This document shows positions 39,004 through 47,391 of a DNA stretch of 64,000 nt, in pieces. Location of the stretch: positions 62,001-126,000 of the forward strand of contig NZ_SPQT01000019.1 in NCBI RefSeq assembly GCF_004571025.1, in the 5' to 3' direction. The notes under the pieces are model-generated. The model ran no database searches. It was not told where the DNA came from and worked only from the letters and a program-made list of their open reading frames with translations. The stretch's first letter is position 1, and each line of letters starts with the position of its first letter. This DNA is from Bradyrhizobium niftali (GTDB lineage: Bacteria; Pseudomonadota; Alphaproteobacteria; Rhizobiales; Xanthobacteraceae). The position numbers and the translations under genes were made by a program.

Positions 39004-39729
39004 TCAGGCAGTGTTACCGGCGTCGACCGTCACCACGGTGCCGGTGATGTTCCGGCCGCCTTCACCGAGAAGATATTCGACCACGGAAGCGACGTCGTCG
39101 GCTTCGGGCAGGTGGCGCAATGCGCTGCGGCGAGCGATGCGTCGACGGCCTTCGTCGTCCAGGGACCTGGTCAATTCCGTCTCGATGAAGCCGGGTGCGA
39201 TCGCGTTCACTGTGATGCCGACCCTGCCAACTTCCCGGGCCAGCGAGCGGGTGAAGCCGACAACCGCGGCCTTGGACGCGGCATACACGGACTAACCGCT
39301 GTGGCCGGTCGAGGCGACGATGGAGGAAATGTTGACGATCCGCCCCGCGCCGTCGGCCATCATATGGCGCGCCACGTATTTGGTCAGGATCATGGGCGAC
39401 AATACGTTCAAGCGAATCAAGGCCTCGATATCGGAATTGTGCATGGTCGCCAGCAGTCCGTCGGGACCGACCCCGGCATTGTTGACGAGGCCGTAGATCG
39501 CGCCGAATTCGTCGCGCAGCGATTTTGCGAAGGCCGGGATCGCGTTGGTCACCGCAAGGTCGCAGGCGCGGAAATGCAGGCGTCGCTGCGCTTCGCGGAC
39601 CGCGGCTGCAAGCTCCTCGCTCTCGCGGCGCGCGACGGCGATCACATTATACTCGCCGGATGCGGCGAGCCTGCGCGCGATGGCAAGACCTATACCGCGG
39701 CTGCCGCCTGTGACGATGACGTTACGCAT
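39004..39729 (-). pseudogene. FabG-like short-chain dehydrogenase interrupted by an in-frame amber codon
   Basis: The frame runs from MRNVIVTGGSRGIG (NAD(P) motif, residues 1-14) through NNAGVGPDG and IVNISSIVAS, then meets TAG at codon 146 (plus-strand 39292-39294). It resumes at once in the same frame with SVYAASKAAVVGF. A Leu or similar codon is expected at the stop, so one substitution accounts for it. The catalytic Tyr-X3-Lys (Tyr about 149) lies just beyond, so the truncated product cannot be active. Apart from the stop it would be a normal 241-residue reductase. It overlaps the AMP-ligase gene by eight bases as the last gene of the leftward operon. Confidence 0.85.
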
Positions 39730-41107
39730 CGGTGCGAGCCAGTTTTCCCGCCGCGGTGACGTCGAGCCGCTCGACGAAGCGGATCACCGCAGGCACCTTC
39801 CATGCAGCCAGGCAATCTTTGCACTGACCGAGAATCTCCGTGCGAATCCTCTCGTGGCGCTCCGCATTGGTACCGTTGGTGAGGATGACGTCGGCGACCA
39901 CAATGGCGCCGGTGATCGGGCTCCTGCGCGACCGCGCGCGCGACATCTGGACGGACGCGTGCCGGTTGATCACTGCTTCCACCTCCTCCGGATGCACCTT
40001 CAGCCCGCCGATGTTGATAATGCCGCCTCGCCGGCCGACGAAGTGGTATCGTTCGCCGCGCAGCTCGACCATGTCGCCGGTATCGACGAAGCCCTCGGTG
40101 TCGGCGAGCGGCGGAGCATCGGCGCCGACATAGGCGCGCGCAGTACGCCGGGAACGGATCCGCAGTGAGCCGTCGACCACCTTCATCTCGACGCCGGCGT
40201 GATTCTGCCCGATCAGGTGGGCAGGAAAACCCTCGCGCCCGTCGTCCACGCTGAAACCGACGCCCGCCTCGGTCGAGGCATAGGCGTGCCCGATTGACGC
40301 ACGCGGAAATGCTCTGGCCAGGCCGTCCAGCACCGCCTGGTCGGCGATTTCGCCGGACAGGCGGACATAGTCTGGCGAGAAATTGGCGGACGCGCCGCTC
40401 ATCAGGAGCTTGCGCCAATGCGACGGCGTCCCTGAGATGTGGGTAACGCCGCCCGCGCGCAGCCGCGCCACATGGGCGGCAATGGCTTCCCCGGGCTCCG
40501 AAAGCACCATCGATCCGCCGCCGATCACGGCCCGCAGGAAAATCTGCAGGCCACCATAGCGGCGGATGTCGTAGAACGTCGTCCAGGTTGCGTTCCGGTG
40601 GCGCGCGGGCCCCTCGGCGATAATCGCGCCAGAAAGCCCATCAAGCGTGTGTCGGACGATCTTCGGCAGTCCTGACGTCCCCGAGGTCAGCATCAGCCAC
40701 TCGGTCGTGCGATCAACCTCCGATCCCATGGCCCTCCGTTCGGGCAGGTCGACGCCGATAACGACGTACTTGCCAGCGCTGCTTCGGTGCAAGGGCCGAT
40801 CGGTGACGATGGTGTCGATATCGGCCCGCTCGAGCAGGACCTGCAGGCAATCCCAATCCAGGTCGGGCGGGCATAGGAGCATGCGGCGGGCAATGCCGTC
40901 GAGCTCGATCATGGCTAGCGCGGACAGCAGCTGTCCCGACGTCGCAAGCAGCACCGAGCGGCCGGACAGCTCGGACGGTCCGCCAGCCAGGCAGCTGTGC
41001 TGGATCATGTCGGTCAGCGATACACTGTGCCGGGCATCGGAAATCGTGCGGTCCTTCGGCCCCGCGCCGAGATATTGGCGGAGCGCGATGATGTCAGGCG
41101 GGAACAT
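39722..41107 (-). CDS. AMP-dependent acyl/aryl ligase (ANL superfamily)
   Basis: The ATG at 41107 overlaps the stop of the preceding carrier-protein gene by 14 bases and starts the recognisable region; longer starts read through the carrier gene. The product is 461 residues. Motifs seen are LMLTSGTSGLPKIVRHT (phosphate loop), YASTEAG, GFVDTGDMVELRGERYHFVG and the C-terminal AAGKLART with the catalytic Lys. ANL enzymes activate a carboxylic acid as adenylate and load it on CoA or a carrier protein. The overlap with a carrier-protein gene suggests that this enzyme loads that carrier. The substrate is unknown. Confidence 0.88.
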   Translation of the reverse strand: MFPPDIIALRQYLGAGPKDRTISDARHSVSLTDMIQHSCLAGGPSELSGRSVLLATSGQLLSALAMIELDGIARRMLLCPPDLDWDCLQVLLERADIDTIVTDRPLHRSSAGKYVVIGVDLPERRAMGSEVDRTTEWLMLTSGTSGLPKIVRHTLDGLSGAIIAEGPARHRNATWTTFYDIRRYGGLQIFLRAVIGGGSMVLSEPGEAIAAHVARLRAGGVTHISGTPSHWRKLLMSGASANFSPDYVRLSGEIADQAVLDGLARAFPRASIGHAYASTEAGVGFSVDDGREGFPAHLIGQNHAGVEMKVVDGSLRIRSRRTARAYVGADAPPLADTEGFVDTGDMVELRGERYHFVGRRGGIINIGGLKVHPEEVEAVINRHASVQMSRARSRRSPITGAIVVADVILTNGTNAERHERIRTEILGQCKDCLAAWKVPAVIRFVERLDVTAAGKLARTDA

Positions 41108-41339
41108 TCTCGTAGGCTCTGACAAACTCACCGAGGGTAGACGGGAAGGCTGCGTCCTCGGCGACAGTGAAGGGATCGATGCCAAGCTCGTCCTCCAGCC
41201 GCGCGACCAGGATGGCGAATGCAAGCGAATCGAACCCGGTTTCGTTCAGCGACAGATCGTCCTCAAGCGGCGGAAGCGTGACTTTCTGTTCTTCGGCGAT
41301 CTGCTTCATCGCGGAGAAGATCTTCGATTTGACCGACAT
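41094..41339 (-). CDS. Acyl carrier protein (second carrier of the cluster)
   Basis: The ATG at 41339 follows GAGGTG closely on the minus strand. The product is 81 residues. NETGFDSLAFAILVARLEDE contains the canonical D-S-L attachment site, with Ser38 expected to carry phosphopantetheine. The fold is a typical four-helix carrier with many acidic residues. It overlaps the AMP-ligase gene downstream and follows the FATP-like ligase gene, so it is probably charged by one of them. Confidence 0.9.
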   Translation of the reverse strand: MSVKSKIFSAMKQIAEEQKVTLPPLEDDLSLNETGFDSLAFAILVARLEDELGIDPFTVAEDAAFPSTLGEFVRAYENVPA

Positions 41340-41373
41340 GATACACCTCACATTTCGGCTTTCCGAGCCGGTG

Positions 41374-43290
41374 TTAGAGCCTGATTTCGCCCTTTACGAT
41401 GCGCGCGTAGACGGCCCGGTCGATCGAACGATAGTCACCGGTCGCCGGATCACGCAGGAACAGCGGATCGTCCACCACCGAAGGATCGAATCCCTCGCGG
41501 ATCAGCCGCTGCTTCTGCTGCTTGAAGGTGTCGGTCGTCTCCAACGCCCGGCACAGCCTGACGAAGACTGGAACTGCATAACGCGGCAGCCGATACGAAA
41601 GGTGTTCTCTGAGTATCCCGAAGTCGAAATCTCGGCCGACCACCAATGCCGCCATGCCGGCGCGGCCATCCGCCCCGGACACCGCAACTCCATAGGTTGA
41701 GGCGTCGAGAACGCCGGTGCAGTCCCTGATTGCGTCGTTCACTTCGCTGGTCGCTACGTTCTCGCCCTTCCAGCGGAAGGTGTCGCCGACGCGGTCGATG
41801 AAGTGAAAGTACCCCTGCTCGTCGCGCAACATCAGATCGCCGGTGCGAAACCAGGCATCGCCCACAGCGAAGACGTCGTGCAGAATCTTCTTCCTGGTTG
41901 CCTCGGGATCCGTGTAGCCCTCGAAAGGCCGGCCGTCGCGATCGCCAGCGCCGATACGTCCGACAGCCTCGCCGATCTCGCCAGGTGCGCAGGCGATGCA
42001 GAGTCCTGCGGCGCTCCGGACCGGGCTGCCGCTGTCGGCATCGATCTTGACGATCGAGGCGGGAAAGCGATGTGCCAGAACCGGCGGGATCCGGCCGATC
42101 GCGCCCGGTTTTCCATCGACATTGAACAGCGAGAAATTGCCTTCGGTTGCGGCATAGAATTCGAGGATCTGCGGAATCGCGAACCGGTTGGCGAACATCT
42201 CCCAGATGTCGCCGCGCAATCCGTTACCGACGGCCAACCGCAGCCGGTGTCGCGGCTCTTGTTCAGACGCCGGCGCCTTCAGCAAATAGCGGCAAAGCTC
42301 GCCGATATACTGGAAGACGGTGCAGTCGAAACGCTCGATGTCGTCCCAGAAGCTGCCAGCGGAAAACTTCTCCGCAATCGCGACCGAGCCGCCCGCGCAG
42401 AGCATGCTGCAGGGAGCGGCGACGCCGCCCACGGAGTGATGGAGCGGCAGGCAATCGTAGAGACGATCGTCGATGGACGCGTCCGTCAGTCCGGCAAACC
42501 ATCCGCCCCAGGCGAGAATGCGGCGATGACTGACGTTCGCCGCCTTCGGTAGGCCCGTCGTGCCCGAGGTGTAGATGAGGAGCGCGCGTCGGTCGATCGC
42601 GACGTCGCCACGTTCGGCGGAGGACAGCGGGCGTGGGTCTAAGGCGGCGAGCGCCGCATCCAGATCGCCGCTGGGATCGCCGGTGTCGAGGCTCCAAATT
42701 TGCGGCACGCGGTGCAGGTGCGGACGCGAGCTCTCGAACGCATCCACGCATTCGGCGGCGAGGATGAGGTGATCGGCATGAGCGACGTCGATACAATGGG
42801 CGAGCGACTGGCCGACCAGCCTGGTGTTGATCAGCGCCGCCGTCCCGCCGACGCTGCTGATGCCGAGCCAGCAGGCGAGGTAGTCCGGCCGGTTCGGCAT
42901 CAGCACGCAGACGGTGCCTCCGGCATGGAGGCCGAGGTCCCGCGCCCAGCGCGCATACCGGTTGATCCGGGCAGCGAGTTCGCCATAGGTGAAGGATTGG
43001 CCATCCGCGAGCAAGGCGGGCCGTCCGGGCTGACGCTGTGCCCAATCCTCCACGATGTCGGCGAACAACCGATGCGGCTGGGCTTCGATCCGTGTGGTTA
43101 ATGCGATGGCTTGCAGCCAGGTCTTGGCGGCGGACCGTCTGCGCCGCGGAGCGTCACGGCTGGTCGCCCGCTGGATCGCGGCTTTCTTCGGGACGTGATC
43201 ATCCGGCTGAGCTGGCTCGACGTGCGCGCGCACCGGTTCGATGCTGCTCGCTTGGTTGTCGAAGCAGAACCTCTGTTCAACTGGCTTCAT
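41374..43290 (-). CDS. FATP-like long-chain acyl-CoA synthetase
   Basis: The product is 638 residues. The first 55 residues are extra, polar and basic, and the conserved part starts near residue 57. ANL motifs are LLIYTSGTTGLPKAANVSHR, YAATEGN, DAWFRTGDLMLRDEQGYFHF and DRVGDTFRWKGENVAT. The C-terminus TTDTFKQQKQRLIREGFDPS is diagnostic of FATP/FadD6-type enzymes that activate long or very long fatty acids. It starts four bases inside the end of the first carrier-protein gene (ATGA-type overlap), so the two are translationally coupled. It likely supplies an acyl chain to a carrier in this cluster. Confidence 0.9.
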   Translation of the reverse strand: MKPVEQRFCFDNQASSIEPVRAHVEPAQPDDHVPKKAAIQRATSRDAPRRRRSAAKTWLQAIALTTRIEAQPHRLFADIVEDWAQRQPGRPALLADGQSFTYGELAARINRYARWARDLGLHAGGTVCVLMPNRPDYLACWLGISSVGGTAALINTRLVGQSLAHCIDVAHADHLILAAECVDAFESSRPHLHRVPQIWSLDTGDPSGDLDAALAALDPRPLSSAERGDVAIDRRALLIYTSGTTGLPKAANVSHRRILAWGGWFAGLTDASIDDRLYDCLPLHHSVGGVAAPCSMLCAGGSVAIAEKFSAGSFWDDIERFDCTVFQYIGELCRYLLKAPASEQEPRHRLRLAVGNGLRGDIWEMFANRFAIPQILEFYAATEGNFSLFNVDGKPGAIGRIPPVLAHRFPASIVKIDADSGSPVRSAAGLCIACAPGEIGEAVGRIGAGDRDGRPFEGYTDPEATRKKILHDVFAVGDAWFRTGDLMLRDEQGYFHFIDRVGDTFRWKGENVATSEVNDAIRDCTGVLDASTYGVAVSGADGRAGMAALVVGRDFDFGILREHLSYRLPRYAVPVFVRLCRALETTDTFKQQKQRLIREGFDPSVVDDPLFLRDPATGDYRSIDRAVYARIVKGEIRL

Positions 43291-43556
43291 CCGGACCCGG
43301 ATCCCAGCTGGTTGAGGATCATCCGCTCCATTGCCTTTACCGATCGGAAGTTCTCAGGGGTGATCTCGAATTGGGGAAGGATGAGATCGAACTCGGCTTC
43401 GACCTTGAGCATCAATTCGACCATGCCCATCGAGCTGAGCCCGATATCCACGAGTCGCGACTCCGGGTGGACATCGGCGGTGATCGCGTTCTGCTGCAGG
43501 ACGCTCCTGACGACCGATAGAACGCGGTTCTGAACGTTGATGGCAATGTTGTGCAT
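43287..43556 (-). CDS. Carrier protein, probable partner of the amino acid:[CP] ligase
   Basis: The ATG at 43556 has GGGAGA nine bases upstream. The product is 89 residues. The attachment region is VDIGLSSMGMVELMLKVEAE, with Ser42 as the likely phosphopantetheine site in an S-S-M rather than D-S-L context. ILPQFEITPENFRSVKAMER follows. This sequence type resembles the stand-alone carriers that accompany amino acid:[carrier protein] ligases. It is first in the leftward operon, directly divergent from the operon with that ligase. The pairing is inference from context and motif. Confidence 0.85.
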   Translation of the reverse strand: MHNIAINVQNRVLSVVRSVLQQNAITADVHPESRLVDIGLSSMGMVELMLKVEAEFDLILPQFEITPENFRSVKAMERMILNQLGSGSG

Positions 43557-43799
43557 TTCAGCCGGTCTCCCGCCGTGGCCAGGCGTGATCACATTCGGGG
43601 CGACGATACCCAACTGTTCCTGCGGCCAACAGCTCTGCTTCGGAGGTACCTCGCCCGGGAGTCACAGCTTCCTGATACCCACTTCTGCGCCAACGACGCG
43701 CCAGCGGAAGTGGGCTAGTTGTCGATTTGGAGCGGAATTCGTCTCGATTTGGCTCGCATCGACCAATCATGACCACCATGAAACGGGAGGCTCTGGCCC
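43557..43799. promoter_or_regulatory. Divergent promoter region of the carrier-protein biosynthetic cluster
   Basis: This 243-bp region separates the two operons and must drive both. Two copies of TCGATTTGG occur near 43720-43760. GGGAGG upstream of 43800 is the ribosome site for the dehydrogenase gene. No regulator gene lies next to it. Confidence 0.45.
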
Positions 43800-45026
43800 A
43801 TGACTGTGCAGGAAGTTCAGTTCCGCAACGTCGCCACGGAAATTGGCCGAGTAGCATTCTCTCCCGAAGGCCCCTCGTTCCAGCAGCGAACGGCAAATGT
43901 CGCGCAGGTCGCTGCGGCGGAGGCTGAGGCGGTCGATCGCGAGGCGCGCTTCCCGCGGAAGGCGATCGACGCGGCGCGCAAGGAGAGACTTCTGGGCGCT
44001 CAGATTCCGGTCGAGTTCGGCGGAGACGCTGCGTCCATCTCCGAGGTGGCCGATATGTGTTACGCGCTCGGCCGCTCCTGCGCTTCGGTCGGGATGATCT
44101 TCGCGATGCATCAGACCAAGGTCGCGTGCCTGGTTCGCCACGGCGCGGGCAGTGGCTGGCACGAAAGTCTCATGCGCCGCGTGGCTGCCGAGCAGATGCT
44201 GCTGGCATCGTCGACCACGGAAGGCCAGAACGGCGGAAACATACGCTTCAGTTCGGCCGCAGTGGAGAGCGCCGGCACCGAGATTTCGCTGGTGCGCGAT
44301 GCGACGGTGATTTCGTACGGCGCCGAGGCGGACGGCATCATCACCATCGCCCGCCGCTCGGACGAGGCCGCCGGATCCGATCAGGTGCTGCTGGCCATCA
44401 CCCGTGACGACTATACGTTGGAGCCCACTCTCGCGTGGGAGACGCTCGGCATGCGCGGGACCTGCAGCGCCGGTTTCAAGCTGAATTTCAGGGGCGCTGC
44501 GGAGCAGATATTCCCCGTGGCATACGAAAAGATCCATGCGCAGACGATGACGCCCGTCGCCCATCTGTGCTGGTCCTCGGTCTGGGCGGGGATCGCGGCT
44601 GCGGCGGTGGACCGGGCGCAGCTCTTCATCCGCAAGGCCGCCCGCGGATCGGGCGGCAACATGCCTCCCGGCGCGGCGCACTTCACCGCCGCCAAAATGA
44701 GCCTGACGAAATTGCGCGCCGTCATCGCTGCGAACCTCCACTTCTTCGAAGTCCGCGAACGGGATGTGCGCGCGCTCTCGTCCGTCGACTTCCAGTCCTC
44801 GATCAATCTTCTCAAGGTGGAGGCCTCCGAACTCGCGGTTGCGACCGTCATGCACGCGATGCGCGCCTGCGGCCTGTCCGGATACCGCAACGACACCGAC
44901 GTAAGTATCGGCCGCCACCTGCGTGACGTGCTTTCCGCTCCGATCATGATCAACAACGATCGCATCCTCGCCAGCATGGGGACCGCCACGCTGATGAGCA
45001 CGGTTCCGGACTCTTTGTGCGATTGA
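43800..45026 (+). CDS. Acyl-CoA dehydrogenase family flavoprotein
   Basis: The product is 408 residues, the family's usual length, with GGGAGG upstream. N-terminal helical domain (about 40-130) with REARFPRKAID and GAQIPVEFGGDA; middle beta domain (about 130-240) with LLASSTTEGQNGGNI and ETLGMRGTCSAGFKL; C-terminal helical domain (about 260-400) with MHAMRACGLSGYRNDTDVSI before the end. This is an FAD enzyme that desaturates acyl thioesters. In the present context the substrate may be an aminoacyl or acyl group held on a carrier protein rather than CoA. It is the first gene of the rightward operon, 26 bases before the ligase gene. Confidence 0.88.
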   Translation: MTVQEVQFRNVATEIGRVAFSPEGPSFQQRTANVAQVAAAEAEAVDREARFPRKAIDAARKERLLGAQIPVEFGGDAASISEVADMCYALGRSCASVGMIFAMHQTKVACLVRHGAGSGWHESLMRRVAAEQMLLASSTTEGQNGGNIRFSSAAVESAGTEISLVRDATVISYGAEADGIITIARRSDEAAGSDQVLLAITRDDYTLEPTLAWETLGMRGTCSAGFKLNFRGAAEQIFPVAYEKIHAQTMTPVAHLCWSSVWAGIAAAAVDRAQLFIRKAARGSGGNMPPGAAHFTAAKMSLTKLRAVIAANLHFFEVRERDVRALSSVDFQSSINLLKVEASELAVATVMHAMRACGLSGYRNDTDVSIGRHLRDVLSAPIMINNDRILASMGTATLMSTVPDSLCD

Positions 45027-45052
45027 TCTTCTTCTGAAAAGGAAACGGCCTG

Positions 45053-46057
45053 ATGAACGTGGTCATTGTCGAAGCATCCGCGGACTCCACTACCCCTCCA
45101 GCCGATCCGCTGGACCATCTTGCGGATGCGCTGTTCCACGAGATGGGCTCTCCCGGCGTCTATGCCCGCACCGCACTCTACGAAGACGTTGTGGAGCGAA
45201 TTGCGGCGGTGATCTCGCGGAATCGCGAGCCGAACGCCGAGGTGATGCGCTTCCCGCCCGTCATGAATCGCGCCCAGCTTGAGAGGTCGGGCTATCTGAA
45301 GAGCTTTCCCAATCTTCTTGGCTGCGTCTGTGGCTTGCACGGCATAGAAAGCGAGATCGACGCGGCGATCAGCCGCTTCGATGCCGGTGGCGACTGGACC
45401 GCATCGCTATCACCGGCCGATCTCGTGCTGTCGCCGGCAGCCTGCTATCCGGTCTATCCGATCGCGGCGAGCCGAGGGCCGGTGCCGGCAGCCGGCTGGA
45501 GCTTCGACGTGGCCGCCGACTGTTTCCGTCGTGAACCCTCGCGCCATCTCGACCGGCTGCAGTCCTTCAGGATGCGCGAATTCGTCTGCATCGGCAGTGC
45601 CGATCACGTCTCGGCGTTCCGGGATCGTTGGATCATACGCGCGCAGAAGATCGCCCGGGATCTCGGGCTGACCTTCAGGGTCGACCATGCCAACGACCCG
45701 TTCTTCGGCCGGGTTGGGCAGATGATGGCGGTGAGCCAAAAGCAGTTGTCGCTGAAGTTCGAACTACTGGTGCCTCTGCGCTCCGAGGAGCGACCGACCG
45801 CCTGCATGAGCTTCAACTACCACCGGGATCATTTCGGCACCACCTGGGGCATCGTCGATGCGGCCGGCGAGCCGGCCCACACTGCCTGCGTCGCCTTCGG
45901 AATGGACCGTCTCGCCGTCGCCATGTTCCATACCCACGGCAAAGACGTCGCTCAGTGGCCGATCGCAGTGCGGGACCTGCTTGGCCTGGGGCAGACCGAC
46001 CGCGGGACAGCGCCTGCATTCGAGGAGTACCGATGCGCCAAGGAAGTCGGGAGCTAG
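45053..46057 (+). CDS. Amino acid:[carrier protein] ligase (SerRS-like, Bll0957 type)
   Basis: The product is 334 residues, a class II aminoacyl-tRNA-synthetase-like catalytic core without a tRNA-binding arm. Motif 2 is DCFRREPSRH and motif 3 is AFGMDRLAVAMF. The three expected zinc ligands are Cys131 (SPAACYPVYP), Glu176 (FRMREFVC) and Cys279 (HTACVAFG). This is the family described in Bradyrhizobium japonicum and Agrobacterium that activates small amino acids such as glycine or alanine and transfers them to the phosphopantetheine of a carrier protein rather than to tRNA. AAGGAAA precedes the ATG. The divergent carrier gene at 43287-43556 is the likely acceptor. Confidence 0.9.
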   Translation: MNVVIVEASADSTTPPADPLDHLADALFHEMGSPGVYARTALYEDVVERIAAVISRNREPNAEVMRFPPVMNRAQLERSGYLKSFPNLLGCVCGLHGIESEIDAAISRFDAGGDWTASLSPADLVLSPAACYPVYPIAASRGPVPAAGWSFDVAADCFRREPSRHLDRLQSFRMREFVCIGSADHVSAFRDRWIIRAQKIARDLGLTFRVDHANDPFFGRVGQMMAVSQKQLSLKFELLVPLRSEERPTACMSFNYHRDHFGTTWGIVDAAGEPAHTACVAFGMDRLAVAMFHTHGKDVAQWPIAVRDLLGLGQTDRGTAPAFEEYRCAKEVGS

Positions 46058-46089
46058 CCCGGGCTCGAAGAGCAGAAGGGTGCGCCTCC

Positions 46090-47391
46090 ATGAGGAGAGA
46101 AACTCTCGCCATTCACGGCGGCTTCGAAAGCGATCCGGCAACGAAAGCCGTTGCCGTGCCGATCTACCAGACAGCCTCTTACGCATTCGACAGCGCCGAC
46201 CATGGAGCCGCGCTCTTCAACCTTGAAGTGGACGGCTTCCGCTACACCCGGATCGGCAATCCGACCAACGCGGTACTGGAGAAGCGCGTCGCCGCCCTGG
46301 AAGGAGGCATCGAGGCACTCAGCGTGGCCTGTGGTCAGGCCGCGGTGAACTATGCGGTCGTGAACATCGCGGAGATGGGCTCCAACATCGTCTCGGTTCC
46401 GCAGCTCTACGGCACCACGCATACGCTGTTCGCGCACATCCTGCCGAGGCAGGGCATTGCGGTCCGTTTTTCGGAAGACGACCGGCCGGAAAGCGTCGAA
46501 AGGCTGATCGACGACAATACGCGGGCGGTGTTCTGCGAGAGCGTCGGGAATCCGGCCGGAAACGTCTGCGACATCCAGGCGATGGCCGATGCCGCGCACA
46601 GGCACGGCGTCCCGCTCATCGTCGACAACACGGTGCCGACACCGATCCTGCTCAGGCCGATTGAATACGGCGCAGACATCGTCGTGGAGTCGCTGACGAA
46701 ATTCATGGGTGGGCATGGCACGACGCTCGGTGGAATCATCGTCGACGGCGGCAGGTTCCCGTGGGCGGAGCATCGCCGGCGCTTCCCGATGATGAACGAG
46801 CCGGAGCAGTCCTACCACGGACTGGTCTTTACCGAGCGCTACGGCGCCGCCGCCTACATTGCGCGTTGCCGCGCCGTCTCCCAGAGGACCACCGGCGCCG
46901 TCCTGGCGCCGATGAACGCTTTTCTGTTGCTCCAGGGCATTGAGACCGTCGCGCTCCGGATCGAGCGGCACGTCGAGAATGGCGCAAAGGTCGCGCAGTT
47001 CCTGCGCAATGACCGCCGCGTCGAGTGGGTGAATTATGCCGGCTTTCACGACAGCCCATATTTCGTGCTGACGCAGAAGTATCTAGGTGGTCAGGCGTGT
47101 TCGCTGCTGACGTTTGGCGTGGCTGGAGGCTTCGAGGCGGGCAAGCGGTTCTACGACGCGCTGAAGCTCTGCAAGCGGCTGGTCAATATTGGCGACGCGA
47201 AAACGCTCGCCTGCCACCCCGCATCGACAACGCACCGGCAAATGTCTCCCGGAGAACAGGACAGAGCCGGCGTGCGGCCCGAGATGATCAGGCTGAGCGT
47301 CGGAATTGAGCACATCGACGATATCGTCGCGGATCTCGATCAGGCCCTTTGCGCCGTTGACGTTTCGTCAAGCATGAAGGCACTCGCATGA
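46090..47391 (+). CDS. MetY/MetZ-like PLP gamma-replacement enzyme
   Basis: The ATG at 46090 is chosen because GAAGGG lies nine bases upstream and the family N-terminus (ETLAIHGGFESDPATKAVAV) starts there. The product is 433 residues, typical for O-acetylhomoserine sulfhydrylase. PIYQTASYAF, YTRIGNPTN and VVESLTKFMGGHGTTLGG with PLP-binding Lys204 are clear. These enzymes replace the acyl group of O-acyl-homoserine with a thiol or other nucleophile. Its stop overlaps the next gene's start (ATGA), and that gene makes acyl-homoserine. Embedded in a carrier-protein cluster, it may make a special homoserine-derived amino acid instead of methionine. Confidence 0.88.
   Translation: MRRETLAIHGGFESDPATKAVAVPIYQTASYAFDSADHGAALFNLEVDGFRYTRIGNPTNAVLEKRVAALEGGIEALSVACGQAAVNYAVVNIAEMGSNIVSVPQLYGTTHTLFAHILPRQGIAVRFSEDDRPESVERLIDDNTRAVFCESVGNPAGNVCDIQAMADAAHRHGVPLIVDNTVPTPILLRPIEYGADIVVESLTKFMGGHGTTLGGIIVDGGRFPWAEHRRRFPMMNEPEQSYHGLVFTERYGAAAYIARCRAVSQRTTGAVLAPMNAFLLLQGIETVALRIERHVENGAKVAQFLRNDRRVEWVNYAGFHDSPYFVLTQKYLGGQACSLLTFGVAGGFEAGKRFYDALKLCKRLVNIGDAKTLACHPASTTHRQMSPGEQDRAGVRPEMIRLSVGIEHIDDIVADLDQALCAVDVSSSMKALA

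Noticed and set aside
45628..46089. Extension of the MetY-like protein by 154 residues upstream
   Set aside because: It reads through the amino acid:[carrier protein] ligase gene in another frame; the family N-terminus and a ribosome site mark the ATG at 46090.
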